Shown here piece by piece: positions 1-11,309 of a stretch of 64,000 nt of DNA (positions are counted from its first letter, which is position 1; each line of letters starts with the position of its first letter). The notes under the pieces were generated by a model, which worked only from the letters and a program-made list of their open reading frames with translations, was not told where the DNA came from and did not search any database. The stretch lies in the NCBI RefSeq assembly GCF_036320965.1, contig NC_092261.1, forward strand, positions 16,567,146-16,631,145, read 5' to 3'. Position numbers and translations under genes: made by a program. This stretch comes from Panulirus ornatus. Taxonomy: Eukaryota; Arthropoda; Malacostraca; Decapoda; Palinuridae.

Positions 1-101
1 TCTTTAATGGCCCGGAACAAACGATGAAAACAGAAAATCTCCATGAAGCAAGTTTCCCTCAGTGTATCATCGAGAACAAAAGGCAAGTTCTTATACATAT
101 A

Positions 102-270
102 GAAGTATCACTGGGACTACAGTCTCGTCAAAGAACTTCCCACTCGACAGTTCACAAATCCCTGCTGCTGGAAGTAGTGCAGCCTTGGGATGCAGGAGCC
201 TTTAGTAAGAGATCCTGGGTACTAACAGGACTCTTGTCAAGAAATTGGTCCAGGGGTAATCATAAATGAA
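102..270 (+). repeat. dispersed repeat R1, copy 1
   Basis: This stretch aligns with 20293-20463. Shared blocks include GTCTCGTCAAAGAACTTCCC, a CTGGAAGTAG...CAGCCTT block, AGAGCCTTTAG-like text and a terminal AATCAT. The two copies differ by many substitutions, so they are old. No coding motif, tRNA box or terminal repeat is visible, so the class is unknown. An 81-codon open frame covers it but is not conserved in the second copy. Confidence 0.6.
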
Positions 271-331
271 AATGAATGTTAAATTATGATTCTATTAACA
301 TGTGTGGATCATATATACATATTTGGGAAGG

Positions 332-492
332 GGTTCTGGTGTATACATAAAATGGTTCAAGTGCATACAAGACATGGTTCTGGTGTATACATAATGATTC
401 AGTACAAACAAGACCTGATACTGGTGTATACAGGAGTGGTTCAAATACACACAAGACCTGTTACTGGTGTATACATGCAGTGGTTCCATTAA
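332..492. repeat. minisatellite, ~46-bp unit
   Basis: About four imperfect units contain TGGTGTATACA followed by GGTTCAAxTxCAxACAAGAC. The two ORFs over it on opposite strands (286-492 and 295-498) are translations of this repeat, not genes. Confidence 0.65.
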
Positions 493-499
493 ATACAAA

Positions 500-827
500 A
501 CTGAGTTCTGAATCGTTCAAGTGCATAAAGCTTGGAAGCTCATTCTTACATATTCATCACATGTCCACTCGGTCAAAGTGAACAAATTCTCTTTCCACAC
601 CTTCAACGCTTCATAACTATTCACTGGGCAAACACTGAGGCAAGACGTCAGTGAAGCATGTGTCTCCAGCCACACCTCTCACTCGCAAGGCAAACGTCTT
701 CATCGCGTCGTAAGTGAATTATTTCTTTCTGAGGAGGAGGCTCCTGTCCTGCATGAACAGCCACCGGGACACAGTATAAGTCCTCAGATACGATTTAGAT
801 TCGTGAAGAACAGCATTGGAGGAGAGG
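500..827. other. no recognisable feature
   Basis: I see no gene, RNA or repeat in this stretch on either strand. Confidence 0.4.
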
Positions 828-1395
828 CTAAGTAGAGTTGGAAGTGGCTTGGCCAATGTTGTTTGAGAAGCAGGACAGCGATGGAGGCGATATAGAACAA
901 CGCTGGAGGGGAGGCAAGACCAGCGTTGAAGGAGAAGTGGGAGAAAGTTGGAATATGGGCAAGACAGCATTGGTTGAGAGGCAGGACAGCGCTGAGGGAG
1001 AGGCACGTCGGCGTTGGAAGAAAGGTAGGATAGCGTTGGGGGAGAGAGAGCACAAAGCTGGTTGGCGAGGCAGCTCAGCGTTGGAGAAGAAGCATGAAAG
1101 CGTTGGGAGAGCGTCAGGGCAGCGCTGGGGGAGATAGGTCAGTGCTGGGGAAGAGGCAGGACACCGCTGGTTGGCGAGGCAGGTCAGCGTTGGGAGAAAG
1201 GCAGGACAGCACTGGGGGAGAGACAGGTCAGCGCTGGTGAGGGACAGGACAGCGCTGGTGAGAGACAGGACAGCGCTCAGGACAGCGCTGGTGAGAGACA
1301 GGTCAGCGCTGGTGAGAGACAAGTCAGCGCTGGTGAGAGACAGGACAGCGCTGGTGAGAGACAGGACAGCGCTGGAGCAACAAGGCTTGGGCAGC
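828..1395. repeat. GA-rich minisatellite, core AGCGCTGG
   Basis: The array is degenerate at its left end and nearly regular at 1200-1380, where a 21-bp unit GACAGCGCTGGTGAGAGACAG recurs. The frames open through it on both strands (828-1322 minus, 838-1137 and 1171-1425 plus) are repeat translations. Homogeneity rising towards one end suggests recent expansion there. Confidence 0.75.
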
Positions 1396-1889
1396 GTTAT
1401 GCAAGAGCATGTGAAGGACAGATGACAGGGAACCTGATGGTCAACGACGAAGTCATCTGCTGCAGGATAGTATCATTATCTACAGACTGTCTTATCGTAC
1501 TGGTCACAGAGACAGAATCATAAAGCAGAGAAAACCTCAACATCCTCACTTCCCCCTCGGGAATAAAGGCCGACAGGAAAGTACAAAGGAGCAACATGCT
1601 GCCATGGAAATTCTAGAGGAAAGTGTGGACTGGAAATCACGCCTTAAAGTACTGCTGCAGCGTAAACTCTAGGAAGGAGGCTGAATTCTGTGATACGAGA
1701 AAGGAGGAATCATTGTTGTGATTACGGAATAAGAGCACATATCTTCTTAATAAGGCTATTTCAGCGATAACTGACGTCATTAAAACATTTGTCACAGCTA
1801 TGATTCAAAAGCACTGTTAGTCCTCTCATTAAAAACCCTTAATCGCAGCTCTCACCAGCGTTCCATAACTCCACGGCTGAAAAACTCCC
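1396..1889. other. no recognisable feature
   Basis: Unique-looking AT-moderate sequence with no gene or repeat that I can support. Confidence 0.4.
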
Positions 1890-2015
1890 CATCCACACCA
1901 GTTGGAGGAGAGGAGGAACAGCGTTGGAGGTGCAGGCGTGGGAGGAAAGGCCAGACATCGTTGGAGGAGGAAGAGGACAGTGTGGGAGGAGAGTCTGGCC
2001 AGCGTTAGTGGAGGG
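1890..2015. repeat. outlying block of the AGCGTTGG minisatellite
   Basis: Repeated GTTGGAGG and GGAGGAGAGG words with AGCGTTGGAGG and CAGCGTTAG match the array at 828-1395. It is a separated fragment of the same family, about 500 bp downstream. A pyrimidine-rich stretch follows at 2130-2290. Confidence 0.5.
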
Positions 2016-2465
2016 GTATTACAAAAACCTGGCCATAATGGCAGGCAAATAGGGCGTGTGTGTGTTTTGGCTCTTGTCAAGGCATAAGTAAGTGTGCCGC
2101 ACCTCACCGGCGGAAGTGGTCGAGCCCTCGCTGCTGCTCCCTCTCCCTCCCAACAAATCCCCCTCCTCCCTTCCCTACACAGCTCCCAGACCACACAATA
2201 TCATCCCCCACCACTCACATTACACTTCCTCACCCCATTATTATCACAACCACTCGTTCCTCTCCCTCCAGTAGCTTGCCCTGTCGTCTCGCCTTCTGCT
2301 GCTGACCCCCCTCTTTCATATGAAGTTATTCTGATGATTTTCTCCTTTCACTGCTGCCCAAACAGTTCGCTCTCAGACACTGGTTAAGTATTCTCTCTCT
2401 CACACTCTATCTTTCTCTCTAATTATTCCATGCATACTGGGTGTACGGTACGGGCATGGATCACG

Positions 2466-2468
<3 letters not shown>

Positions 2469-2502
<34 letters not shown>
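2469..2502. repeat. (GT)n microsatellite
   Basis: Perfect GT run of about 17 units. Confidence 0.95.
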
Positions 2503-2503
<1 letters not shown>

Positions 2504-3307
2504 TGTAACTGTGAGTGGACATGTGTGTGCTGACTGGCATTACGTGTTGGCGGGGGTGAAGCCACATGTCTGTCAAGCCTGTGAGCCTCCATACCTTGTG
2601 CCACTGAACTCTGAGCACGAGGACCATCAACGTCAATAAATTCGATCCAAATGATAAAGAAAAAAAAGAATAACCCATGAATTAACTTTTCTATTTACAT
2701 CTGATGGCACCAGTCACACGTAATGGCGCCGAAATGAAGGGGGGTTGCACGGAGCCCTTGTGTCACCTGCACTGCAGCTTAGTTATTGAGAGGAGGGGGA
2801 AAAAAATTTGGCTGGAAACGTTGTCTGGAAAATATTCCCACCCCCCAAAAAAAGACAATTGTATTACGTTCCACAACCAGAAGTGTAATCCTGTTTTAAG
2901 TTACGAGCCGGGTTACGATTCAGGATATACATTTCTATAAGTGGCATGACCTTAAAATCTAAACTTTAGTCATGGATCTCGTGCTACTGGATTCTTTTAA
3001 GGGAGGATAACAACCCCTTCAAGCTTTATGAGCATCTTGGTCAAGAGTTTTCGAGCTGTGAGCAACGTTATGGTGTAGTAGGGCGCACTACGACTCACAA
3101 ACGAGGGACAGGTGATGACGACGAACGACAGGGTGATCCCGACGCAAGGCGACACAACAAGAATAAGGAGGAAATGATAATGATAGGAAAGAGACACGAG
3201 GGAAAAGCAGCATCAGCACGCGCTGGAGGAGAGTGTGACCTTCCGGAGGAATAATGGGTAGGTATGTAAACAAGGGAAGACGTTCATTAGCCTTGACATT
3301 TTCTCGC

Positions 3308-3309
<2 letters not shown>
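2503..3309. other. no recognisable feature
   Basis: Mixed sequence with short A-runs. Nothing on either strand resembles a known gene or repeat of this window. Confidence 0.4.

Positions 3310-3377
<68 letters not shown>
3310..3377. repeat. (GA)n microsatellite, left arm of foldback
   Basis: Perfect GA run. Together with the TC run at 3458-3529 it forms two complementary arms of nearly 70 nt around an 80-nt spacer. The 140-codon frame 3254-3676 that reads Arg-Glu then Leu-Ser repeats is an artefact of these runs. Confidence 0.95.
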
Positions 3378-3380
<3 letters not shown>

Positions 3381-3455
3381 TATCTGGCTCATTTCTATCC
3401 TGTGTTAAGAAGCTCGACGCCACGTCGCCTCCCGTGCATCACTGGGTCTTTATAG

Positions 3456-3457
<2 letters not shown>

Positions 3458-3529
<72 letters not shown>
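3458..3529. repeat. (TC)n microsatellite, right arm of foldback
   Basis: Perfect TC run, complementary to the GA run at 3310-3377. Confidence 0.95.
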
Positions 3530-3531
<2 letters not shown>

Positions 3532-3841
3532 CCTTATCTACATTTCTCTCATTCCATCTTGCTTCCCCAATCCTCCCGTTCTCGCCAGACCCACCTCGCC
3601 CTCCACGGCAGAAGCACCACTGGCGCCTGCCCCTGACCTACACCACTCACACCATCCAATTAGATCTTTTCTTTAGCCCAGCCTGGTTCCTATCACAGGC
3701 TCCTCCTTCGGCGGGTGTTGTCTGTCCTCAAGGCGCCCTTGGAGAGCTGCTCGAGGACCTGGCTTCCTTTCCCGTGAGCCGGGTAAGGAGGGCAAGGGGT
3801 GGTTATGTGGGATTGGCTGAGGTTGGATGGAATTGGAAGTG

Positions 3842-3845
<4 letters not shown>
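3530..3845. other. no recognisable feature
   Basis: C-rich unique sequence to about 3660, then mixed. No supportable exon. Confidence 0.4.

Positions 3846-3910
<65 letters not shown>
3846..3910. repeat. (GT)n microsatellite
   Basis: GT run of about 32 units with one GC interruption near its right end. Pyrimidine-rich sequence follows to about 4030. Confidence 0.95.
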
Positions 3911-4354
3911 CTGGTATTTCTCTTTTCCTCTAACCTGCCTTCACCCTTTCCTCTCCCCTCTGTCAGTCTGTCTCTAAGTCTATCTCTCTATTTGTCTGTT
4001 GTATCTTTTTTTCCTCTCTCTCTCTCTGCCCCTCATCCTCTTCCACAGAACGCCCGGGTCACGGTGCGCGCTACTATCACCAGCATCCATGAACATCGCC
4101 CTTTTGTGCCGAGGTCGACATCACCTCATATCCGATAACTTTGGCTTCACCTTTTTCCTTCAAGGATAACCAACAGCTCACATTACAAGGCTCTACCTCT
4201 AGTTCTACAGTATGAACGAAACGTTACTAATTCTAGGATGGATTAAAGGGAAATTATGTCTTTGCTTTGGAGATGGGTCATACCTGCACCGTACACAAAC
4301 CTTCACTTTCTGAAGCATTCTTACTAAGGAAAACTCCTGTATACACATACGTGT

Positions 4355-4457
4355 GCTAGGCCGGGGTCGGACCCGCATGGGTTTGAATCCTGGGCGTGGT
4401 AGTCAGCCCATACCCAACTCAGGTGTTCATTTTCTTAAAGTGGGATTGGTTGATAGA
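4355..4457 (+). mobile_element. tRNA-derived SINE fragment, family S1
   Basis: A B-box-like GGTTTGAATCC lies at 4380-4390, followed by the family tail GTAGTCAGCCCATACCCAAC, a TGTTCAT word and a GGGATTGGTTGATAGAT-like end. The same order appears at 6798-6880, 18024-18122, 29612-29734, 31504-31733 and 42540-42668. The A box is eroded in this copy. A GATA stretch and a (GT)n run follow directly. Confidence 0.6.
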
Positions 4458-4472
4458 TAGATACCTATTTTA

Positions 4473-4475
<3 letters not shown>

Positions 4476-4513
<38 letters not shown>
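4476..4513. repeat. (GT)n microsatellite
   Basis: GT run of about 19 units between SINE S1 and dispersed repeat T. Confidence 0.95.
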
Positions 4514-4516
<3 letters not shown>

Positions 4517-4545
4517 AGAGTAAGGATATGATTTATATAAATACG

Positions 4546-4612
4546 GTTTAGAGATGGGGTTACATGAGTGTAACACTGTCTTTCCGCAACACAAAAATAG
4601 TCATCACAAATT
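4546..4612 (+). repeat. dispersed repeat T, copy next to (GT)n
   Basis: GGGGTTACATGAGTGTAA, an AACACAAA block and a TATCACAAA-like block match 39767-39835 in the same order. Both copies lie about 40 bp downstream of a GT run. Related shorter matches (GGAGTTTTACAC and its complement) are at 5215, 9930, 46869 and 63355. Confidence 0.5.
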
Positions 4613-5193
4613 GTAATCATATATACAAACACATACAGGAATCTGCGAATGAGATACACTTGGAAGAGCCGACATCGCTCCTAACCTGTGGCCAGAGTTC
4701 CACACGAAAGGAAGAGTTAAGGAGACCAACTGTCTGCTGGCAAATGATAAAATTCCGCTCATGTTCATGGATAAGGAAATGTTGAGCAAACTGTTCTCGT
4801 TCTACGTACGGTCAAACTAGTATACGTTTCTCAATATAGTTACAAGACCTAAAGATGGACAAAGTGCTAATAGAAAGGGTCCAGAGGGGGAACAAAGAGG
4901 GAGAGAAAAACAATTAAGAGAGTAGAGACAGGGAAAGAGTAGAGGCCTTTGATTTGCCTACCATGGAAGAGTGAAGGGTGACTTGACCACAAGTCTTTAA
5001 ATCAGGCTGATGACAGAGGAAGTGAACAGTTCTACGAAAGATGTAGGCATAGAGCAATCAGATGACATAAAAGTGAAAATGAGCAAAAAAAACTTGTTCA
5101 AAAAAAGGCGTAAAGACGTAAGACAGAATAAGAGTGGTGGATGAATGGAACACAGCAAATGTGAACAACACAGAAAAGTTGAAGAAGGTGTAT
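4613..5193. other. no recognisable feature
   Basis: Purine-rich around 4850-4940. No gene or repeat recognised. Confidence 0.4.
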
Positions 5194-5214
5194 CGTAGAG
5201 AAAATTCAAGGGAT

Positions 5215-5314
5215 AGGGACCACGAGTGTAAAACTCTCCCCCCCCCCCCATAAAAAGTAAGTGGATAATACACACATACACACACACACACACACGCTAA
5301 CACACACTCACACA
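5215..5314 (-). repeat. dispersed repeat T, inverted copy, with C-run and (CA)n
   Basis: CCACGAGTGTAAAACTC is followed by a run of about 12 C, then TAAGTGG and an imperfect CA run (5271-5314). Read on the minus strand this gives (GT)n, then the GAGTTTTACACTCGTGG motif, the same order as at 46777-46902. Confidence 0.5.
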
Positions 5315-5669
5315 TATATAGAAGGGATCTCCGAGGCAGGAAGCACGCAAGCATACGGTGTCAACTTCAACACAGTGTTGTACGAGTTGTTAGTAACACT
5401 GGGCCCCACTTGTGTTGTAAGGCTATTAAACAGCCCGCCACCTCTGGTGATGTTAACGTTCATCACAACGAAAATTTGCTGTGAATATTTAGTCCTTTGC
5501 CTTTTGGTATGAGAAGAAGTGGCCATCACTCACACGCCTGCTGTAAAGATATTTGAAAGGAGAGCAATACACACACGCTCGGAGAATATTAAGTGTAAAT
5601 GAGAACACATTATTCTCTGACTCTGATGAAGTGTCACTGGGATACGTCTTCAGACGTTAACATTTAAGA

Positions 5670-6540
5670 TGATGCAGATGGTTGTGCCGGCGGAGGCGTA
5701 GCATCGTTAATGAAGGATAAATGGTCTGAAAAGGCGTTTGACTGCGAGCGTGTCAGTGCAAGATTAATATCTGCGAAGCTGAAGTGCGAGAGGTTTAAGA
5801 ACATCTGGGAATGATTGCATATGTAGCCATGTAATGACGGAGATGAGGAGGTAAGGACGCCCTCTGGAGAGAACTTGAAAGAGCAAACAGAGGATGTAGG
5901 TTCAAGGGGAGAAGCTGTGTGTAATGGGTGACACGAATGGGTGGGTGTGAGGAGACAGCGTGGGAGGCTGATGTGAGATGTGGACACAGGGTCTCTGGGT
6001 GCAAATCAGTATGGGAAAATGATACGTAGATCGCTTGCAACAGCAGGGTTCGGGGTTGTCAGTACACATTATAAGCGTAAAGAGGTTCGTGAATATACAT
6101 GGGAGAGACAGGATAAACACAGAACAAGACAAGAACATGATTGATTTGCCTTTCGGTCCGAAAATATACTGTATGTCAGTCAATGTGCATGATATGCGGT
6201 ACTGGGGTGGATTGGGGATGGTATATATCAAATCACATGGTGTTATAATGTAGGTTTATACTAGGGGAGTATATCAAATCATTTGATGCTATTATATAGG
6301 TTTATATATTACTGCAGATAGTAACAGGACTAGAAACAGAAATGAGAAGAAATAAAGAGATGGTAAGTTTGAGGGGAAACTGAGGCAGTTCGAGACTGAC
6401 AAGAGCGAGGCTGGAGGTGATGCGGAGGGAGTTTGACACTGGACCACTGGAGGTTGCTAGGGAATGGTGCAGCACACCATGTACAGCGCGTAGCAAGAGA
6501 TGTGGACTGAAAGGTTTAAGAAAGCTGGTGGAGAGGAGGA
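5670..6540 (+). mobile_element. degenerate LINE endonuclease and linker (RTE-like)
   Basis: Translation near 5670-5810 reads as the end-central part of an apurinic-type LINE endonuclease: a GGGVASLMKDKWSEKAF block, then a CERVSARLI...KLK block. About 5890-6170 continues with an Asn-Gly/His-x-x-Val-Gly-like block, a GFGVVSTHYKRKEVREYTW block and an Ile-Asp-Leu/Val-like block, each in a different frame. Further text to 6540 resembles the linker before the reverse transcriptase. Stops and frameshifts are frequent, so this is a dead copy. It has no overlap with the F1 LINE copies and appears to be another RTE-like lineage. The assignment rests on remembered family patterns, not on a search. Confidence 0.55.
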
Positions 6541-6797
6541 AAAAAAAAAAGTTTAGAAGGCAAATATGATTCTGACAGAAAACTTTAATGAATAGAGGAC
6601 AAAGAGTAAGGGAAGAGGCTGGAAATTAAGAGTGTGTGGGTGGTAGCATGGGTGTGTTCTATTCTCATGATATACAGATCAAACAAATATGGGTAAGTTA
6701 GGCACAAACACATCCACCCAAGCCTAAGACAAGTACCCAATTATCAACCAACCCCCCTGTAAGAGGATGAATGGCGTTTTGGTTTTTGCCGCAATTG

Positions 6798-6880
6798 CGG
6801 ATGAACACCTGGGTTGGGCTTAGGCCGACTACCACGCCCAGGATTCGAACCCATGCGGGTCCGACACCTCGATGGCCCAT
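6798..6880 (-). mobile_element. tRNA-derived SINE fragment, family S1
   Basis: On the minus strand a GGTTCGAATCC B box (6841-6851) is followed by TGGGCGTGGTAGTCGGCC, CCCAACCCAGGTGTTCAT. This is nearly the same text as 4355-4457 and includes the unusual GTCGGACCCGCATGGG block before the B box, so the two copies may share a recent source. Confidence 0.65.
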
Positions 6881-6959
6881 GTATATGTATGTGCAAAAGT
6901 AGAAATGCGTCTGAAGGATGTCTCCCACTACCCAGCAGAGTGGCTCGGCCCATCTCCCA

Positions 6960-7250
6960 GCACAGTCTAGCAAGTAGGATAACTTCCCTCCCTTCGGTAT
7001 AACACCCTCCTCATTATGGGGTACACTCCTCCTCCCGGCATCACCCTTTCCAACCGGGATAAAATCTCTCCCACTCAGGATAACACGCCTCCCACCCTGC
7101 ATTACCCCGCCTCCCACCCAGGATAACGCCTCTCCCACCACGATAACACCTAGTCAATTACGATATCACTCTTTCCAGCCAGGATAACACCCTTCCCACC
7201 CAGGGTGGCACTTCTCCCACCCATGATAACACGTCTCCCACTCAAGATAT
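6960..7250. repeat. minisatellite, ~19-21-bp unit GGATAACACxxCTCCCACCC
   Basis: About twelve imperfect units vary around GGATAACACCTCTCCCACCC. The minus-strand frames over it (6698-7141 and 7166-7369) are repeat translations with Trp-Glu-Gly-type periods. Confidence 0.7.
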
Positions 7251-7479
7251 AAGACCACACCCGTCCAGTGTTCCCCAGCGGAACACCCACTCGACTGAAT
7301 TGCATGTCCATGCCATGTCGGAACTCCGTCTCTGATCTTGTAACCCACTCGCTCCTGAATCCTATACACCTCTTTTACATGCTACATGTAATACTACAAT
7401 CTGCACACTCAACTCCATTACTTCATCATTTCCGGATCTATCCATTCTACTCATTAGATCCTAAAGAACCTTCCTCCCT

Positions 7480-7870
7480 TCACAGCTGTTCCTTAAGTTG
7501 AACGGTACAACTCCATCTAAAAGCTTTTACACTCACGAATTTAAACTCTTACCTCCCATGCACCTCTGCAAAGCTTCCAACCACTCACTCACCTTTTAAC
7601 CCGACGATGGCTTCGCCTCCACTCCACCATCTACAGTGTATACATTCCCTAAACGTCTGAATTCCCCAACCCACTTCAGCCACTCAACAGCCAACCATAT
7701 CTCATTCTCAGAATCTCCACCCTGACCCCTGCTACGAACACAACCACTCTGCTTTTGTTACCACCCACTTTGACCACTCCTCTTCTACACTCTTCACAGT
7801 TCATTATCTTCTACGTAGCATCTCCAGTTTCACCCATTAGCACAGGTATCGCACAGCGCATCCCAGTACT
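7480..7870 (-). mobile_element. degenerate LINE reverse transcriptase C-terminal part
   Basis: Read on the minus strand, 7590-7680 gives a block WVGEFRRLGNVYTVDGGVEA, the 'FRYLG...DGG.E' thumb-proximal motif found after the FADD motif in RTE/BovB-like reverse transcriptases. Upstream on that strand a Lys-Ser-Lys-Val-like block (about 7790) and downstream a Lys-Ala/Leu-Tyr-Arg-Ser-like block fit the same order. Several stops interrupt it. It could belong to the same lineage as 5670-6540 but in the opposite orientation. Confidence 0.45.
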
Positions 7871-7879
7871 CAACTCTCT

Positions 7880-8787
7880 TTCATCTCTTGATAACTTGAG
7901 TCCATCTGTGTTACCTGCCGCACCCTGGAGGTGAGGTGGTGATTTACGTCCATCTCCCATGCTATAGCATGTACAAGAGGGAAGAAGTTACACGTGTCAT
8001 CTATGCCGTATTATACAAGAAGGTGAAGTTATGTCTATACTACACGCAACATGAGATGGGGAGGGATGTAGTTCCGTCTACCCTCCATGTGTCTCTATAT
8101 CCCATTTTCTACCCATCTTTCTCCATCTCTCTCTTTCTTTCTCAAACCCCTCACAACTTTCCCATCTCTATTGGCGAATCCATGATTCCACCACCTGGCT
8201 CAGTATACATATCTGGTACCCCTGCAACATCTCACCTATCTTGGGAACCCTACTTTACTGAACAGTTTGCACTCATTATGATAAGGAAGGGTTCCACCTG
8301 ATATGGAGCAATGTTCTCACATGTGGGGAAGGTCAAGTTCTATACTACTACTAGATCGAGTCGAACTCAGAACAGTTTGATCTTGACACTAAAGTCACAC
8401 TTTTTGTTTTTCTTTTATCTTCCACATCTGCACCCGAGAACTGACTGCTTGTGTTACCCCTACCAGACCACGTAATACTCTGCGAGCTAATGCGTCACAT
8501 GCTTATGTTGTGTGGCAGATAAAGAAAGGGCTGTTGTGGCACCTGTCCCTCTCCCTACTTGCGAGGCTTCGAAACACTCATTATAACTCCCTCGTGCCCT
8601 TGCTAACAGCTACGACCTCTTTCTTTTATGTGTTCCACCTTCTCCAAAGCCTTTGAATGATCATTTTTTTTCTCTTCTCTTCTAATTTCTCCTTCTCTCT
8701 CTTCAACCCTTCTTACACTTCAATTAAGGCCTCGCTGCGATGCAGTCTTCTGCCCGAGACCGAAGACTTTTACATGGTTAGTTGAAG
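7880..8787. other. no recognisable feature; one 121-codon open frame
   Basis: The plus frame 7936-8301 is not low-complexity but has no motif I recognise, no splice context and no upstream signal. The surrounding sequence is pyrimidine-rich and shows no repeat shared with this window. Confidence 0.3.
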
Positions 8788-9330
8788 GTGTGAAGTTGTG
8801 TCTCTCTTCTATCCATGTTTACAATCCATCCAACATAACGTGTGAGGGGGTGAGTTACGTCTATCTTCCGTCCAACATGATATGTAAGGGGGTGAGTTAA
8901 TCTATCCTCCATCCAACATAATATGTGAAAGGATGAGTTACATCTATCCCCCATCCAACATGATATGAGAGGAAGCGAGTTACATCTATCTTCTATCCAA
9001 CATGATATGAGAGGAAGCGAGTTACATCTATCCTCCATCCAACGCTAGATGAGGAGATGAGTTACATCTATCCTCTATCCAACGCTAGATGAGGAGGTGA
9101 GTTACATCTATCCTCTGTCCAGAATGAGATGAGAGCGAGTGAGTTACATCTGCTCTCCCTCCAACGTCAGATGAGGTGGATACGTTACATTTCTTCCATC
9201 CAACATCAGATAAGGGGTTAGCAATTGCATCTATCCTCTACCCAACATCAGGCAAAGGGGTAAAGTTGCATCTATCCTCTACCCAACATCAGATGACAAT
9301 GAGAAGGTACATCTATCCTCCACGTACCAT
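8788..9330. repeat. minisatellite, ~42-bp unit
   Basis: About thirteen units share GAGTTACATCTATCCTC, then CATCCAAC, then a variable GATATGAGAGGAAG or GCTAGATGAGGAG end. Divergence is highest at both edges. The minus frame 8778-9038 is a translation of the array. Confidence 0.85.
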
Positions 9331-9335
9331 CACAT

Positions 9336-9888
9336 GAGTGGAGGAACCACCATGACGTAAAGACAGTCCCCTTATGACTCAGGAGCCAATGCCACTACTC
9401 ATATACGTCAACAAGGTGCCCTCCCCAACCCCCCTCCTCCCCCTCGAAAGAGAAATAATGGAGCTATTTTGTACCTCAGCTGGTACTTAAGTGTGACGTC
9501 TTCTAGCAACTCCCTTAATACCGCTTAAGTGACGTCTGGAAGTCTCGCGGGAGACATTTCCACGTTTCTCGAACAGAGTCTGGAGATATATTTCTCGACT
9601 GTGAGTTTTTTTTCTTTTGCCTGGATGTCTGGAGAAGGGGTGAGGCAATACGGTTGCCTCTGACGGATTGTTTTAAGATAATGCTTAAAGATAATCTTTT
9701 TCTCCGTGTTGGAGTACTGCCTTTGATATCTAGATTTAACAGCTTTACACAAAAATATCTCCACGTCTCGGTACAACCATAACGGTGATTACCATTAGTG
9801 GTGAATGTTGACGAGCCAGCAATCCATTTCGAGGTAACAAGGACAACATTCTAGACAAAAAAGAAAAAAGAAAAAAGAAATATGACTT
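9336..9888. other. no recognisable feature
   Basis: Mixed sequence with short A/T runs. No gene or repeat recognised. Confidence 0.4.
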
Positions 9889-9962
9889 GTAGTTACTTAT
9901 TTGTGATTATGTATTTGTTTGTGCGGAGAGGGAGTTTTACACTAGTGGAATCCATCCCAGCA
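9889..9962 (+). repeat. dispersed repeat T, related copy
   Basis: TAGTTACTTATTTGTGATTA then GAGGGAGTTTTACACTAGTGG. The same order (TAATTACC..., then GAGGGAGTTTTACAC) is seen at 46824-46902. Confidence 0.45.
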
Positions 9963-10061
9963 ACCCGTCCCCCATTACCTGAACATTATCTACTTTCAGT
10001 GTAACGTCTTCTTCATGTGTTAAGAATGATTTCATGATATACGCTCTTACTATGAACATTC

Positions 10062-10084
10062 TGTGTGTGCGTGTGTGTGTGTGT

Positions 10085-10124
<40 letters not shown>

Positions 10125-10138
10125 GTGTGTGTGTGTGT
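10062..10138. repeat. (GT)n microsatellite, interrupted
   Basis: GT run with GC and AT interruptions. Confidence 0.95.
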
Positions 10139-10339
10139 TCAGGCCCTCATCTTATCTCCTCTTCTGCTATCACCATTTTTCATGGGTGTGTTTACACGGT
10201 CAGCCTATGAGGCAATACAATAATCTTAAGCACCTGAAAAAGGCGCTGAAGATTTTTCGAGTGGTTGTTACAACTTGACTTTGCAATCCTTTATGACCCC
10301 GGGAGTTGATAGATCTAAAGCCTAATCAATCAACCCCCC

Positions 10340-10730
10340 CCACCCTTTCCATCCTCCACAATGTTGCTTCACTCTCTCTGTTTTACAGGCATCATTTCCG
10401 CCACTGCTCTTTTGAGCTGTCTACACGTGTCCCAACCTCTGTGAGCTAAAACCGCGGTACGCGACTGCTTGCGGCTTCCAATAGTTTCTGTTTGGACACC
10501 AGCCACACGAGAGCTGACTTTTATGACATCTATTCCTCGTATCGCAGTGAAACAACGTTAATTTCCCACGTCTTTTGTCTTTTTCTCTTCGTATAATGTT
10601 TCCACTTTTGAGTCGGGTCTACAAAACATCTGAGGGGCTGACATTAATCCTTCCTGCAATCCATTTTTCTCGTATCCGTTATCTTGCCCTTTCATCCGAG
10701 ATGGCCGTAACAATGAATACTTTTGTTCCT
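10340..10730 (+). repeat. dispersed repeat R2, copy 1
   Basis: Aligns along its length with 59800-60228. Shared landmarks in order are TTTCCATCC, CTGTTTTACAGGCATCATTTC / CTGTTCTACAGGTATTATTTC, GAGCTxTCTxCxxGTxTCCCA, AGCCACACGAG, GAGTCGGGT and CCGAGATGGCC / CTGAGATAGCC. Divergence is roughly 30% by eye. No coding potential is shared, so the class is unknown. Confidence 0.65.
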
Positions 10731-10734
10731 GCTA

Positions 10735-11165
10735 TGTCGACGGCGCGAGTCCTGAACAAAACGGCACGACCCTCGAGAACACCGTTACGACCCTAAGAAC
10801 AACGCTCCGACCACTGAGCACATCGATGCGATCTTGGGTACGATGATACGATGGCCTGACACATGATCTGATTTTTAAGTGGCAGTTCTGTGAGCCAAAC
10901 CATTATACACCGTCGTGGTTAAGGGTCGCTAGCACTTTCCGTGCTCATAGGGCGCGACTTCGTGCTCAGAGGTCGAATCCTCGTGCTCAAGGGTCGTGCC
11001 CAAGGTCTGTATCGTCGTGCCTTGGGGGTCGCAACACAGTCCTTAAAAGCCGTACCGTCAGGCCCAATAGTCGAACTCTCATATTTTAAGATCGCAACGT
11101 CGTACTTGGCATAAGTCGTACCGTCGTGCCCCAGGGATCCTATCGCCATGCTCAGGGAGCCAAAT
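10735..11165. repeat. degenerate 21-bp minisatellite, CGTGCTC family
   Basis: 10740-10860 has units like CGACCCTxGAGAACACCGTTA. 10925-11165 has the complementary orientation, with units like TCGTGCTCAAGGGTCGTACC. Both match the fresh array at 62105-62685 (unit GATCCTTGAGCACGATGGTAC). An orientation switch lies near 10870-10920. Confidence 0.55.
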
Positions 11166-11249
11166 GACCCGAACTCTGCACTTCGAGTGAGATCTGTCGT
11201 ACCCTCTTTAAGTCCTGTCTCCGCAGGGCAGGGACCTCTCGGAGCCCCT

Positions 11250-11308
<59 letters not shown>
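11250..11308. repeat. (CA)n microsatellite
   Basis: CA run of about 28 units with one CG step. Confidence 0.95.
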
Positions 11309-11309
<1 letters not shown>

